Shown one piece after another: positions 8,534-16,725 of a stretch of 44,084 bases of DNA (its first letter is position 1; the number at the start of each line of letters is the position of its first letter). This DNA comes from Pseudomonadota bacterium (GTDB taxonomy: Bacteria; Pseudomonadota; Alphaproteobacteria; Rhizobiales; Devosiaceae), in assembly GCA_023415605.1 (NCBI GenBank), contig JAEZKB010000071.1, positions 1 through 44,084 on the forward strand, in the 5' to 3' direction. The notes under the pieces are model-generated. The model was not told where the DNA came from, made no database searches, and saw only the letters and a list, made by a program, of their open reading frames with translations. A program made the translations under genes and the position numbers.

Positions 8534-8570
8534 GGTCGGGCGGCAGGGATGCACCATCCGCCACCCGACC
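8534..8570 (-). terminator. Hairpin between binding-protein and ATPase genes
   Basis: An inverted repeat, GGTCGGGCGGC against a 3' arm ending CCGCCACCCGACC, forms a stem of about 10 bp with one mismatch and a loop of roughly 13 to 15 bases. No T-run follows. Placed just after the substrate-binding gene and before the ATPase, it probably attenuates transcription or protects the 3' end, giving more binding protein than transporter. Confidence 0.5.
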
Positions 8571-8581
8571 GCTGCCCCCTG

Positions 8582-9607
8582 TTACGGCAGCCTCCGCTCT
8601 TCCTTGGCCGGCAGGTATTGCGGGTCAAAGACGTCTTCCGCCGTCACCGTGCCTTTGAGGCCCATCGAAACTTTCAGCGTCTCGATCGACGCGGCCAGCT
8701 TGGCCATATCAACACCGCCCATCCCGTTCTCCACCACGTAGGGCGTCTTGATGTTCATATCGATCGCCATCTGCAGGCGCTCCTGCTCGAGAGCGGGGTC
8801 GAGTGTCTCGTTGACGGCGATCACCGCGGCGGCACCGGCAGCCGGATCGGCGACGGCATCCGCAAAACCCTTGGCCAGTGCCTTGAGGAAGCCTTTGACC
8901 GCAGCCGGATTGGCCTCGGCAAAATCCTCGTTGACCAGCACCGAGTTGCCGTAGAGCTCGAGCCCGTGGTCGGCGAAGAGGATCGGAACGATATCGTCGG
9001 CCGGCGTCCCTTGTGCCTTGAGGTTGAGGATCACCGAGAAGGCAAAGCCGAAGACGGCATCGACCTCGCCCTTGGCGAGCATCGGCTCGCGCACCGGAAA
9101 GCCGATATTCTCGATGGTGATGGCGCTGTCGTCGATGCCGGCGACGGACTTGAATGCCGCCCATTGTGCGAAAGCGCCATCCGGCGGCGGAGCCCCCAAC
9201 TTCTTGCCCTCGACCGACTTAGGGTCCTCGGTGATGCCGAGCGACTTGCGGCCGACGATCGAGAACACCGGCTTGTCATAGACCATCATCACGGCCTTGA
9301 CCTTCTGCGCCGGATCTTCATCGAGGAACTTGATGACCGAATTGATGTCGCCAAAGCCCATCTGATATGCGCCAGTGGCAACGCGCGGGATGGCTTCGAC
9401 CGAACCGTTGCCGGTATCGATCGTGACGTCCAGCCCCTCGTCCTTGAAGTAGCCCTTCTGCAGGGCGAGGAAGAAGCCGGCGGCCGGCCCTTCGAACTTC
9501 CAGTCGAGCGTGAATTTGATCGCCGTCTGCGCCGAGGCAGCTGATGTCATGAAGAACCCGGTGGCGAGCATGGCCGCCCCGGCCGCGAACAGTCTGCGGT
9601 TGAGCAT
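8582..9607 (-). CDS. NMT1/THI5-like ABC substrate-binding protein
   Basis: A 341-residue periplasmic binding protein with a signal peptide (MLNRRLFAAGAAMLATGFFM, cleavage near ASAQ). The mature start KFTLDWKFEGPAAGFFLALQ resembles the NMT1/SsuA group that binds pyrimidine precursors, sulfonates, nitrate or riboflavin. The ligand cannot be told from sequence, and no TPP-riboswitch-like element was found upstream. The internal ATG at 9607 was preferred because it starts a proper signal peptide; the frame runs 17 residues further upstream. First gene of the importer operon. Two 19-bp near-identical sites lie in its upstream region (see repeats). Confidence 0.9.
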   Translation of the reverse strand: MLNRRLFAAGAAMLATGFFMTSAASAQTAIKFTLDWKFEGPAAGFFLALQKGYFKDEGLDVTIDTGNGSVEAIPRVATGAYQMGFGDINSVIKFLDEDPAQKVKAVMMVYDKPVFSIVGRKSLGITEDPKSVEGKKLGAPPPDGAFAQWAAFKSVAGIDDSAITIENIGFPVREPMLAKGEVDAVFGFAFSVILNLKAQGTPADDIVPILFADHGLELYGNSVLVNEDFAEANPAAVKGFLKALAKGFADAVADPAAGAAAVIAVNETLDPALEQERLQMAIDMNIKTPYVVENGMGGVDMAKLAASIETLKVSMGLKGTVTAEDVFDPQYLPAKEERRLP

Positions 9608-9654
9608 TGGAATAGTCCCGATTGTTTGCACCGCGACCATTCCAAGCCCGATTA

Positions 9655-9673
9655 TCACGGCCGCGCAAGCGTC
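9655..9673. repeat. 19-bp direct repeat, copy 1
   Basis: TCACGGCCGCGCAAGCGTC, matching copy 2 at 17 of 19 positions, starts 87 bases before it. Probably a regulator site for the importer or efflux operon; the protein is unknown. Confidence 0.5.
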
Positions 9674-9741
9674 TTTTGCCTAGAATGGGTGCAAATGTCG
9701 CAGATGCCTATATTCTGATCACGATGCTTCGGCCGAGTGCC

Positions 9742-9760
9742 TAACGGCCGCGCAATCGTC
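9742..9760. repeat. 19-bp direct repeat, copy 2
   Basis: TAACGGCCGCGCAATCGTC. See copy 1. The core contains the palindrome CGGCCG. Confidence 0.5.
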
Positions 9761-9879
9761 TGGCGCCACGCGTAAAAATCTCCGTGATGCTTACGGCATT
9801 GTAACGTGCGAAGGGGCGGACGAATGCTACATTTGCGTTGCCGAAGCACCTCGCGCGACTTCGGTCCTCTGATTTCCAT

Positions 9880-11157
9880 ATGGGTGCATCGCCGGTGCTG
9901 AAGCAGCTCCTGATCTCCGTCATCGTTGTCGTGGCTGCTGCCGCTGCCTATGTCTTCTTTGTCCCAGGTGCCCCCGAGATGCTTGCCCGTGTCGGGATCA
10001 CCCTCCCCGTCACCGCAGCGCCCACCCAGGAGGCATCAACGCCGGCTGCCGGCGGACAGCGTCAGGGCGGGCCGGGCGGCGGACCGCAGGCTGGTCAGCG
10101 TCCCGGCGGTCAGGGCGGCGGACGCGGCGGTTTCGGCGGACGCAACCAGACCATGGTGGTCGTCACTGCCGCCGTCACCACAGGCACCATCAACGACAAG
10201 CTCACCGCCATCGGTGAAGGCGCTGCCGCCCAGTCGGTAACGGTGATGGCGCCGGCCAGCGGCACGCTGACCGAACTGCTCGTCGATCCCGGCCAGGTCA
10301 TCGAGGCCGGCACCACCATCGGCAAGCTGGACGCCGAGGCCGAGGGTATCGCCTTCGAGCGCGCCACCATTGCCCAGCAGGACGCCGACGCCGCGCTCCA
10401 GCGCACGCAGGAACTAGCCAAGGCCAGCTCCGCCACCACGGTGCAACTCAATGCCGCGCAACTCGCCGCCACCAATGCAGCGCTGGAAACCCGCAATGCT
10501 GCATTGGCGCTCGAACGCCGCACCATCACCTCGCCCATTGGCGGTACAGTCGGCCTGTTCCAGGTCAGCGCCGGCAACCAGGTCGGCGCGCAGAGCGTGG
10601 TGACCACCATCGAGGACACCTCGCACATCATCGTCAGCTTCTGGGTGCCTGAGCGCTACGCCTCGATGATAACGACCGGGATGCCGGTGACGGCCAGCGC
10701 CGTCGCTCTGCCCGGCGAGCAGATCACCGGCGAAGTCAGCGCGGTCGATAACCGCATCGATCCGGCAAGCCGCACGCTGAAGGTGCAGGCGCGGATCGAG
10801 AACGCCAATGGCAAGCTCCGCCCCGGCATGAGCTTTTCGGTGTCGATGAGTTTCCCTGGCGAGGAGTTCCCCACCGTCGATCCGCTCTCGGTGCAGTGGT
10901 CCTCCGACGGTGCCTATCTCTGGAAGTATGCCGAGGGCAAGGTGCAGCGCGTCGCCGTTACCATCATCCAGCGCAATTCCGACGGCGTGCTGGTCGAGGG
11001 TGACCTTGCGGCAGGCGACCAGGTCGTGGTGCAGGGCGTACAGCAGTTGAGTGAAGGGGCCACCGTGCGCCTACTCGACGAACCGGTTGCTGACGCGGGC
11101 TGGACCGGCGACGCCGGCCGCCGCCCGGCCCAGACTCAGCCGGGGAGTGCGCTCTGA
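9880..11157 (+). CDS. RND efflux periplasmic adaptor subunit (HlyD/MFP family)
   Basis: A 425-residue membrane-fusion protein. One N-terminal membrane span (residues about 8-28) is followed by a strikingly glycine-rich linker at residues 58-88 (GGPGGGPQAGQRPGGQGGG). Then come the barrel-sandwich hybrid (VMAPASGTLTELLVDPGQ), a short coiled coil rich in alanine and glutamine, and the beta-barrel and membrane-proximal domains. It bridges the RND pump to an outer-membrane channel not encoded here. The start is uncertain: ATG 9880 has no clear Shine-Dalgarno, and an in-frame TTG at 9838 would add 14 polar residues before the anchor. The stop shares one base with the pump start (TGATG). Confidence 0.9.
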   Translation: MGASPVLKQLLISVIVVVAAAAAYVFFVPGAPEMLARVGITLPVTAAPTQEASTPAAGGQRQGGPGGGPQAGQRPGGQGGGRGGFGGRNQTMVVVTAAVTTGTINDKLTAIGEGAAAQSVTVMAPASGTLTELLVDPGQVIEAGTTIGKLDAEAEGIAFERATIAQQDADAALQRTQELAKASSATTVQLNAAQLAATNAALETRNAALALERRTITSPIGGTVGLFQVSAGNQVGAQSVVTTIEDTSHIIVSFWVPERYASMITTGMPVTASAVALPGEQITGEVSAVDNRIDPASRTLKVQARIENANGKLRPGMSFSVSMSFPGEEFPTVDPLSVQWSSDGAYLWKYAEGKVQRVAVTIIQRNSDGVLVEGDLAAGDQVVVQGVQQLSEGATVRLLDEPVADAGWTGDAGRRPAQTQPGSAL

Positions 11158-14100
11158 TGTCCATCCAGTCGCAGAACGAACGGGGCGGCCAGATCGCGTC
11201 GCTCTTCGTCCGCCGGCCAGTGCTCGCTGTGGTGATCAATGCGCTGATCATCGTCGCCGGTCTTGCCGCCTTCTTCGGCGTCGAGGTGCGCGAACTGCCC
11301 AGCGTCGAGCGCCCCACCCTCTCGGTCAACACCAGCTTCCCCGGCGCCTCGGCCGAGACCGTCGATCGTGAAATCACCGCCGAAGTCGAGGGCGTCGTCG
11401 CCCGCGTACAGGGCGTCGCTTCGATCTCTTCGAGCTCTTCCTATGGCCAGAGTCGCGTGTCGCTGAGCTTTGCTGACGGCACCAATCTCGACAACGCCAC
11501 CTCCGACGTTCGGGACGCGCTGAGCCGCATCGCCAATCGCCTGCCCGACGGCGCCGAGACACCCACCATCATCAAGGCCGATTCCAACGCCTCGGCCATC
11601 ATGCAGCTCTCGGTCACGTCCGATAGCATGTCCAAGGGCGACCTTTCCGCTTTAGCCGAAGACGTGATCGCCGAGCGCCTCGCCGCCGTGCCGGGGGTCG
11701 CCGACGTGCAGATCAACGGCCAGCAGCAGAACGTCTTCCAGGTCGACGTCGATCAGGTGAAGCTCGCGAGCCTGGGGCTCACCGTCGCCGATGTGCGCAA
11801 CGCGCTCTCCACCATCGGCTTTGATAGCCCCGCCGGCTCGCTCAACGGCACCAACCAGAACATCGCCATCCGCGCCGTCGCCGAGGTCAATACGCCCGAG
11901 GAGATGCAGGAACTTGTGATCCGCGACAGGATCAAGCTTGGCGACGTCGCCTCGGTGGTATTCGGCGCCGGCTCGTCGAACTCCGGCCTGCGCACCAACG
12001 GCCAATCGGGCATCGGCCTGGGTATCGTGCCGCAGGCGCAGTCGAACGCGGTGCAGATCTCCGAGAACGTGCATCAAGCCATCGAAGGTCTCAAGGGTTC
12101 GATCCCGCCTGGCGTCGATGTCCGCGTCTCCTCGGACGATTCAGTCTTCATCTCCGGCGCCATCCACGAGGTGGAGATCTCGCTGATGATCGCGGTGGCC
12201 AGCGTCATCGCCATCATCTTCCTGTTCCTGCTCGACTGGCGGGCGACACTGATCCCGGCGCTGACCCTGCCGGTGGCGCTGATCGGCACCGTCGCCGGCA
12301 TCTATTCCATGGGCTTTTCGCTCAATATCCTGACCCTGCTCGCCATCGTGCTGGCGACCGGCCTGGTCGTGGACGACGCCATCGTGGTGCTAGAGAACAT
12401 CATGCGGCGGCGTTCCATGGGTCTGGGACCGCGCGCTGCTGCCGTGCTGGGCACGCAGGAAGTGTTCTTCGCGGTGATCGCTACCACGGTGACGCTCGCC
12501 GCCGTGTTCGTGCCGATCTCGTTCCTCCCCGGCCAGACCGGGCGCCTGTTCCGCGAGTTCGGCTTCACCCTCGCTATCTCGGTCGGCCTCTCGGCCGTGG
12601 TGGCACTCTCGCTGGCGCCGATGCTGGCCTCGCGCCTGCTGAAACCACACACCGAGAGCAAACCCAACCTCATCCAGCGCTTTGGCGGTCTGCTCGCCGG
12701 GGTCTACGCCAGGCTGCTGCGGGTCACGCTCAACTACCCGCTCGTCGTGGTCGTCATCGCCCTGCTCTTTGCCGCTTCGGCCTGGCTCGTCTTCGGCACC
12801 ATCCGTCAGGAACTGACGCCAGCAGAGGACCGCGCCGCCGTCTCCATCCGCGTCTCGGCGCCGAACACTGTGAGCCTCGATTTCACCCGCACGCAAATGC
12901 AGAAGATCGAGGATATGCTGCAGCCCTACCGAGCCAGCGGCGAGGCCACGAGCATCTTCTCGATCTCGGGCTTCGGCTCCAACACGTCCTCCGGCTTCAT
13001 CGTGCTGACGCTGGCACCCTGGCAGGAGCGCGAACGGACCCAGCAACAGATTGCCGCCGAAATCCAGCAGATGCTGGTCAACGTGCCGGGCGTCCGGGCC
13101 AACATCAATCAGGGCAATTCGCTGGGCATCCGCGGCGGCGGCTCGGGCCTGCAGTTCGCGCTGGTCGGCAACGACTACCAGCGGCTGGCCGGCATCGCCA
13201 ACCAGGTCAAGGCGGTGATGGACGGAGACCCCAAATGGGGCCGTGTCTCGGTCAACTACGAGACCACCCAGCCGCAGATGACGCTGACTGTCGATCGCGA
13301 GAAGGCGGCAAGCCTGGGCATCGACATCAACGGCCTGGGCACCACCATGCAGGCGATGATCGATGGCTCGGATGTCGGCACCGTCTTCATCAACGACGAG
13401 AGCTATTCGGTGCGCATGCTCTCGACCTCCAGTCCGGTCAACGACCCCGGCGACCTCGAGTCCATATTCATCAAGACCAGCGACGGCCGCTATGTGCCGA
13501 TGTCGACCATTGCCACGCTGACAGAAGCGCCAATCGCCCCCTCGCTCGGCCGCGAAGGCCAGCGCCGCGCCGTCACGGTGACAGCCGCGCTCAGCGACGG
13601 CTTTGCCATCGGCGACGCCTATAGCCAGGCGGTCCAGATCGCCCAGCCGCTGCTGCCCGAAGGCACCGGTATCATCCCGCTGGCGGAAGCTCAGACCATC
13701 GGTGACTCCAACCAGGGCCTGATCATCACCTTCGGCTTTGCATTGGTGGTGATCCTCCTGGTATTGGCGGCCCAGTTCGAGAGCGTCTGGAGCGCCATCA
13801 TCGTGATGGCCACGGTGCCCTTCGGCCTGGCCTGCGCCATTTATGCGCTGGTAGTCACCGGCGTGTCGCTCAATGTCTACAGCCAGATCGGGCTGATCCT
13901 GGTGGTCGGCATCATGGCGAAGAATGGCATTCTGATCGTCGAGTTTGCCAACCAGTTACGCGACCGCGGCCAGAGCGTCCGCGAGGCGATCGAGAACTCG
14001 GCCAATGTCCGCCTGCGGCCGGTGATGATGACCATGATCGCCACCATCATCGGTGGCATGCCGCTGATCCTCGGCTCCGGCGCCGGGGCCGAATCCCGTG

Positions 14101-14288
14101 CGGCGCTCGGCTGGGTCATGGTCGGCGGCCTCGCCTTCGCGGCAATCGCGACCCTGTTCCTGACCCCTGTCGCCTATCTCTTCCTTGCCCGGTTCTCCAA
14201 ACCAAAGCACGAAGAAGAAGCCCGACTGCAGCGCGAGCTGGCGGAAGCGGATCGGGTCGAAGAGGCGGCGCCGGTACCGGCGGAGTAG
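11157..14288 (+). CDS. RND efflux pump permease (AcrB/MexB-like, HAE1 type)
   Basis: A 1043-residue inner-membrane proton-driven pump of full family length. It has twelve predicted spans, two large periplasmic loops and the essential aspartate pair in TM4 (ATGLVVDDAIVVLENIMRR). An A-K-N-G-I-L segment (MAKNGILIVEFANQ) precedes the second half's conserved GxGxxSRAALGWVM-like region. The N-terminal FVRRPVLAVVINALI is typical. It works with the overlapping adaptor to export drugs, lipids or other toxic compounds. No outer-membrane factor or dedicated TetR gene is adjacent. The convergent LuxR-type gene ends 3 bases after its stop. Confidence 0.96.
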   Translation: MSIQSQNERGGQIASLFVRRPVLAVVINALIIVAGLAAFFGVEVRELPSVERPTLSVNTSFPGASAETVDREITAEVEGVVARVQGVASISSSSSYGQSRVSLSFADGTNLDNATSDVRDALSRIANRLPDGAETPTIIKADSNASAIMQLSVTSDSMSKGDLSALAEDVIAERLAAVPGVADVQINGQQQNVFQVDVDQVKLASLGLTVADVRNALSTIGFDSPAGSLNGTNQNIAIRAVAEVNTPEEMQELVIRDRIKLGDVASVVFGAGSSNSGLRTNGQSGIGLGIVPQAQSNAVQISENVHQAIEGLKGSIPPGVDVRVSSDDSVFISGAIHEVEISLMIAVASVIAIIFLFLLDWRATLIPALTLPVALIGTVAGIYSMGFSLNILTLLAIVLATGLVVDDAIVVLENIMRRRSMGLGPRAAAVLGTQEVFFAVIATTVTLAAVFVPISFLPGQTGRLFREFGFTLAISVGLSAVVALSLAPMLASRLLKPHTESKPNLIQRFGGLLAGVYARLLRVTLNYPLVVVVIALLFAASAWLVFGTIRQELTPAEDRAAVSIRVSAPNTVSLDFTRTQMQKIEDMLQPYRASGEATSIFSISGFGSNTSSGFIVLTLAPWQERERTQQQIAAEIQQMLVNVPGVRANINQGNSLGIRGGGSGLQFALVGNDYQRLAGIANQVKAVMDGDPKWGRVSVNYETTQPQMTLTVDREKAASLGIDINGLGTTMQAMIDGSDVGTVFINDESYSVRMLSTSSPVNDPGDLESIFIKTSDGRYVPMSTIATLTEAPIAPSLGREGQRRAVTVTAALSDGFAIGDAYSQAVQIAQPLLPEGTGIIPLAEAQTIGDSNQGLIITFGFALVVILLVLAAQFESVWSAIIVMATVPFGLACAIYALVVTGVSLNVYSQIGLILVVGIMAKNGILIVEFANQLRDRGQSVREAIENSANVRLRPVMMTMIATIIGGMPLILGSGAGAESRAALGWVMVGGLAFAAIATLFLTPVAYLFLARFSKPKHEEEARLQRELAEADRVEEAAPVPAE

Positions 14289-14291
14289 CCC

Positions 14292-14528
14292 CTACCCCGC
14301 ATCATGTGCAGCATTGAGCGCGATGCGCACGACATCGAGCGTGCGCGTCGTACCGAATTTGAGATGTAGCCGGGCGATATGCGTGCGCACGGTCGTCAGC
14401 GAAACACCCTTGCGCGTCGCGATCTCGGCAGGCGTGAGGCCTTCGACCAATGCCGCCAGCACGGCGGCCTCGGCCTCCGTCAGGCCGAAGCGGGACGACA
14501 GCCCGTCAGGCGCCGGACTCTTGGACAT
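14292..14528 (-). CDS. Stand-alone LuxR-type helix-turn-helix protein
   Basis: Only 78 residues, almost all a GerE/LuxR DNA-binding domain: FGLTEAEAAVLAALVEGLTP, then EIATRKGVSLTTVRTHIARL and HLKFGTTRTLDVVRIAL. No sensory or receiver domain is present. The ATG at 14528 has AGGA six bases upstream. The frame runs on to 14684, but those residues lie antisense to a beta-barrel-like fragment and look like shadow. It could be a genuine small regulator or the surviving end of a larger LuxR gene. A possible target is the neighbouring RND operon. Confidence 0.7.
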   Translation of the reverse strand: MSKSPAPDGLSSRFGLTEAEAAVLAALVEGLTPAEIATRKGVSLTTVRTHIARLHLKFGTTRTLDVVRIALNAAHDAG

Positions 14529-14904
14529 GAGACGTCCTGACGACATCACTGACAAGAGCATGCAGATGCCCGGTAGTGACTTGATGATCGGCGCCCATGC
14601 GAGCGCTACGGCTGGCTTTGACATGCACCGATACCGCGCGACGGCTTCGGTCGGCGGCGCCGGAGTAACAGCCAGCACCAACACCTACGACGTCAGTGAT
14701 TGGGTGCCCACACTCAAAATCGGTGGCGGCCTCAGCGTCGGCAAGGATGGCTGGCTCGCCGGCATCGATGCCAACGTCTCCTCCGGCTACTACCCCACGC
14801 TCAAGACCCAGCACTCCGTCTCCAACGTCCACACCGCCCCGACCCTCGACGTCTTCGGCCCGGCAACAGCCGAGGTCAGCGGCTACCTCCGCTTCCGTTT
14901 CTGA
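14527..14904 (+). pseudogene. Remnant of an outer-membrane beta-barrel protein
   Basis: A frame of 125 codons whose last 100 residues look like the C-terminal strands of an outer-membrane barrel. Glycines and aromatics alternate (LKIGGGLSVGKDGWLAGIDA), and it ends in VSGYLRFRF with the terminal phenylalanine typical of BamA substrates. There is no signal peptide or N-terminal passenger, and the possible ATG overlaps the start codon of the divergent luxR-type gene, leaving no room for a promoter. I therefore read it as the 3' end of a decayed autotransporter or porin gene rather than a working gene. Confidence 0.45.
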
Positions 14905-14925
14905 CCCCGTTCAAGACAAGACGAA

Positions 14926-14951
14926 GGCGCAGCCCATCCCTAGGCCGCGCC
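14926..14951 (-). terminator. Probable terminator of the acidic repeat protein gene
   Basis: On the minus strand GGCGCGGCC pairs with GGCTGCGCC across an 8-base loop (9-bp stem with one G-U wobble), followed by the T-rich TTCGTCTTGTCTT. It lies 29 bases after the stop of the gene ending at 14980. The wobble pairs only in minus-strand RNA, so it is best read in that direction. Confidence 0.55.
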
Positions 14952-14979
14952 CTCGAGTGTGCTGAGACCGGATCAGGCC

Positions 14980-16419
14980 TCAGTAGACATAGACCGTCAG
15001 GTCTTCGCCCGACTGGTCGGCAGCCAGAACATCCTCCGGCGAGTAGCTCGGCTCCAATGCCGCGGTGATCTCGGCATCGGCCGCGATGGCCGAATGCAGG
15101 GCGCCGATATTGGCATCCGAAGCCAATGCCGCCTCGACCCGCGCCTTTGCATCGGCGCAGAGATTGATCGGCACCAGCTTGAAGGTATCGGCTTCTTCGA
15201 ACTTTGCGGTCACTTCGGCGCTGTAGCTGTTGCGGCCGAGGAGGTGGGCGATTTGCCCCTGGTCGGGCGAGAAGCAGCTCGTGGCGCCGGTTGTCGTCAC
15301 ACTGGCGACACGGCCGGAGGCGGCAGGACGCACAGGCTGGGGCCGGACGGTGCCGTTGCCGCCCGGGGCAGGTGTCACCGTTCCGGGACCGGCTGTGCCG
15401 GGGCCGCCCGTGCCGGCGTCGCCATCGCCGTCACCTGTATCGGCCACGTCGCCGGAGCCACCGGCTCCACCACTGCCGCCTGCGCCGCCGGTGCCACCAT
15501 TGCCGGGCGTGACCGATCCAGTCTCGGTCTCATCGACATCCGGGCCGAAGAGGTCGATTGCCACGTTCGTGTCGCCCAGCGCCACGCTGGCGTCCGGCCC
15601 ATCAGTGCTGCCGTCGAGCAGATTGACGTTAACATCGGCACCGCCGTCGCCATTGACGGCCAGGACCTCGTCGTCGCCGACCCCGGCCGCAGCACCGCGC
15701 TGCAACAGGCCGGCGTCGCCATCGAGGCCGAGCTCGACATCGGCAATCGGAGCATCTTCGCCGAGAAGATCGACGTTGATGCCGTCGGTACCGCCGGTGT
15801 CGACATCGGCCAGGCCTTCGCCACCGCCCAGGTCGTCCCCATCGCCGCCGAGCGGCAGTTCCACATCAGCAACGGTGCCGCTCTCTCCGAAGAGATCGAG
15901 AATGATGCCGTCCTGTCCGTCGGTATCGATCGTGGCGATGCCATTCTCGCCACCGAGATCGAGGCCACCCTCGCCTTCACCGGTGACGCCGAGTTCCACA
16001 TCAGCGATGGCACCTTCCTCGCCGAAGAGATCGACGATTACGCCGTCGTCGCCCCCGGTATCCAGATCCACGACGCCGTCACTTCCGAGGACACTGCCGC
16101 CCTCGTCACTGCCGCTGCCGATCCCCAGATCGACCTCGACTGCGGCGTCTGCATCGGCATCACCGGATAGGTCCAGTAGCGGACGATTGAGATTGAGCAA
16201 GCGGCCGCCGGTCGAGGTGTTGTCAGTGGATCCGCCCGAACTGCCGCCCGAACTGTCGCCGCTCGAGCCACCGCTTGCGTCACCGGAGCCCGAACTGCCG
16301 CTGTCGATCGAGACGAGACCGCCGTCACCACCAATATTGAGGGATATTGCACCGGCCGGCGCCATGCCCAGCATCAGCGCCGAGAGCGCCACGCCAGAAA
16401 GAACAATGCTCTTCCGCAT
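14980..16419 (-). CDS. Exported acidic repeat protein with C-terminal module (family member A)
   Basis: A 479-residue exported protein of unknown function. It has a signal peptide at 1-24 (cleavage near PAGA), a Ser/Gly/Asp-rich stretch at 38-72, and then four to five acidic tandem repeats of 42-51 residues at 94-296, each with a core like DTGGxDGxxxDLFGExGxIAD. A Gly/Pro-rich linker spans 300-370. The C-terminal domain of about 100 residues has two cysteines, C382 and C421. Its last 70 residues match the ends of four other exported proteins in the window (AIAADAEI, DVLAADQSGEDLTVYVY). The repeats look like a beta-solenoid with calcium-binding potential. The start at 16419 follows AGGAG by seven bases. 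It appears monocistronic, with a terminator on each side. Confidence 0.85.
   Translation of the reverse strand: MRKSIVLSGVALSALMLGMAPAGAISLNIGGDGGLVSIDSGSSGSGDASGGSSGDSSGGSSGGSTDNTSTGGRLLNLNRPLLDLSGDADADAAVEVDLGIGSGSDEGGSVLGSDGVVDLDTGGDDGVIVDLFGEEGAIADVELGVTGEGEGGLDLGGENGIATIDTDGQDGIILDLFGESGTVADVELPLGGDGDDLGGGEGLADVDTGGTDGINVDLLGEDAPIADVELGLDGDAGLLQRGAAAGVGDDEVLAVNGDGGADVNVNLLDGSTDGPDASVALGDTNVAIDLFGPDVDETETGSVTPGNGGTGGAGGSGGAGGSGDVADTGDGDGDAGTGGPGTAGPGTVTPAPGGNGTVRPQPVRPAASGRVASVTTTGATSCFSPDQGQIAHLLGRNSYSAEVTAKFEEADTFKLVPINLCADAKARVEAALASDANIGALHSAIAADAEITAALEPSYSPEDVLAADQSGEDLTVYVY
15532..16140 (-). repeat. Coding tandem repeats, 42-51 residues each
   Basis: Within the acidic protein, units begin at residues 94, 141, 186 and 228, with a degenerate fifth at 279. 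Shared features are a VELG-like opening, a DxDTxGxDGI centre, a DLFGE turn and an IAD end. The period shortens and lengthens by whole residues (47, 45, 42, 51), as in a diverged protein repeat rather than a DNA satellite. Confidence 0.75.
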
Positions 16420-16725
16420 TTGCATCTCCTGATTGCTGCCCCGACGATCGGGGCGGTCGTGGAGCAAATGATGCTTAGCGGAGAGTGTTTCCGACCTGTG
16501 GAATCTCTGGTTTGCAGACTCTCTATATGAACAGACTAATTTTTATTTGACTGTCACGAACCGTCACTGAAACAAAGGACCCAGCTATTTGACCACAAGT
16601 CAAAAAAAGACGCGAGGCCGAGGCCCCGCGTCCCTTCGGGTTCACCCACAAGGGAGCGTCAGCCCTTGCAAGCGTCCACCGATCGTTTGGCTTCGCGCCA
16701 CGAGCGCGGGCCAAATTCCTGACGG
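16420..16725. other. Intergenic region upstream of the acidic repeat protein
   Basis: About 300 bases. It holds the terminator of the upstream gene (16602-16632) and the promoter region of the acidic protein, an AT-rich stretch around 16500-16600. Two GTCAC copies ten bases apart (16553-16557 and 16563-16567) form a direct repeat that could be a response-regulator site. No gene is seen. Confidence 0.4.
16602..16632 (-). terminator. Rho-independent terminator after family member B
   Basis: On the minus strand GACGCG pairs with CGCGTC, with an inner GGCC/GGCC pairing, and is followed at once by seven T residues. It lies about 95 bases after the stop codon of the gene at 16726-17310. This is the clearest intrinsic terminator in the window and separates the genes of members B and A. 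Confidence 0.8.

Larger units (their letters stand above)
9608..9879. promoter_or_regulatory. Divergent intergenic region between ABC importer and RND operons
   Basis: About 270 bases with no gene. It must hold the promoters of both the importer (minus) and the efflux operon (plus). It contains two direct 19-bp copies, TCACGGCCGCGCAAGCGTC at 9655-9673 and TAACGGCCGCGCAATCGTC at 9742-9760, matching at 17 of 19 positions. A GCAAATGT/ACATTTGC pair lies in opposite orientation around 9692 and 9831. I see no convincing -35/-10 pair. Confidence 0.5.

Noticed and set aside
9608..9837. Possible TPP riboswitch upstream of the NMT1-like binding protein
   Set aside because: I looked for the conserved THI-box stretches on the minus strand and found none.
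15532..16140. Repeated DNA that could suggest a CRISPR or satellite array
   Set aside because: Units vary in length by whole codons, stay in one frame and are conserved as protein, not as DNA.
14959..16432. Long plus-strand frames (403 and 400 codons) across the acidic repeat protein
   Set aside because: They mirror the repeats of the minus-strand gene, which has a signal peptide, a good ribosome-binding site and a terminator.
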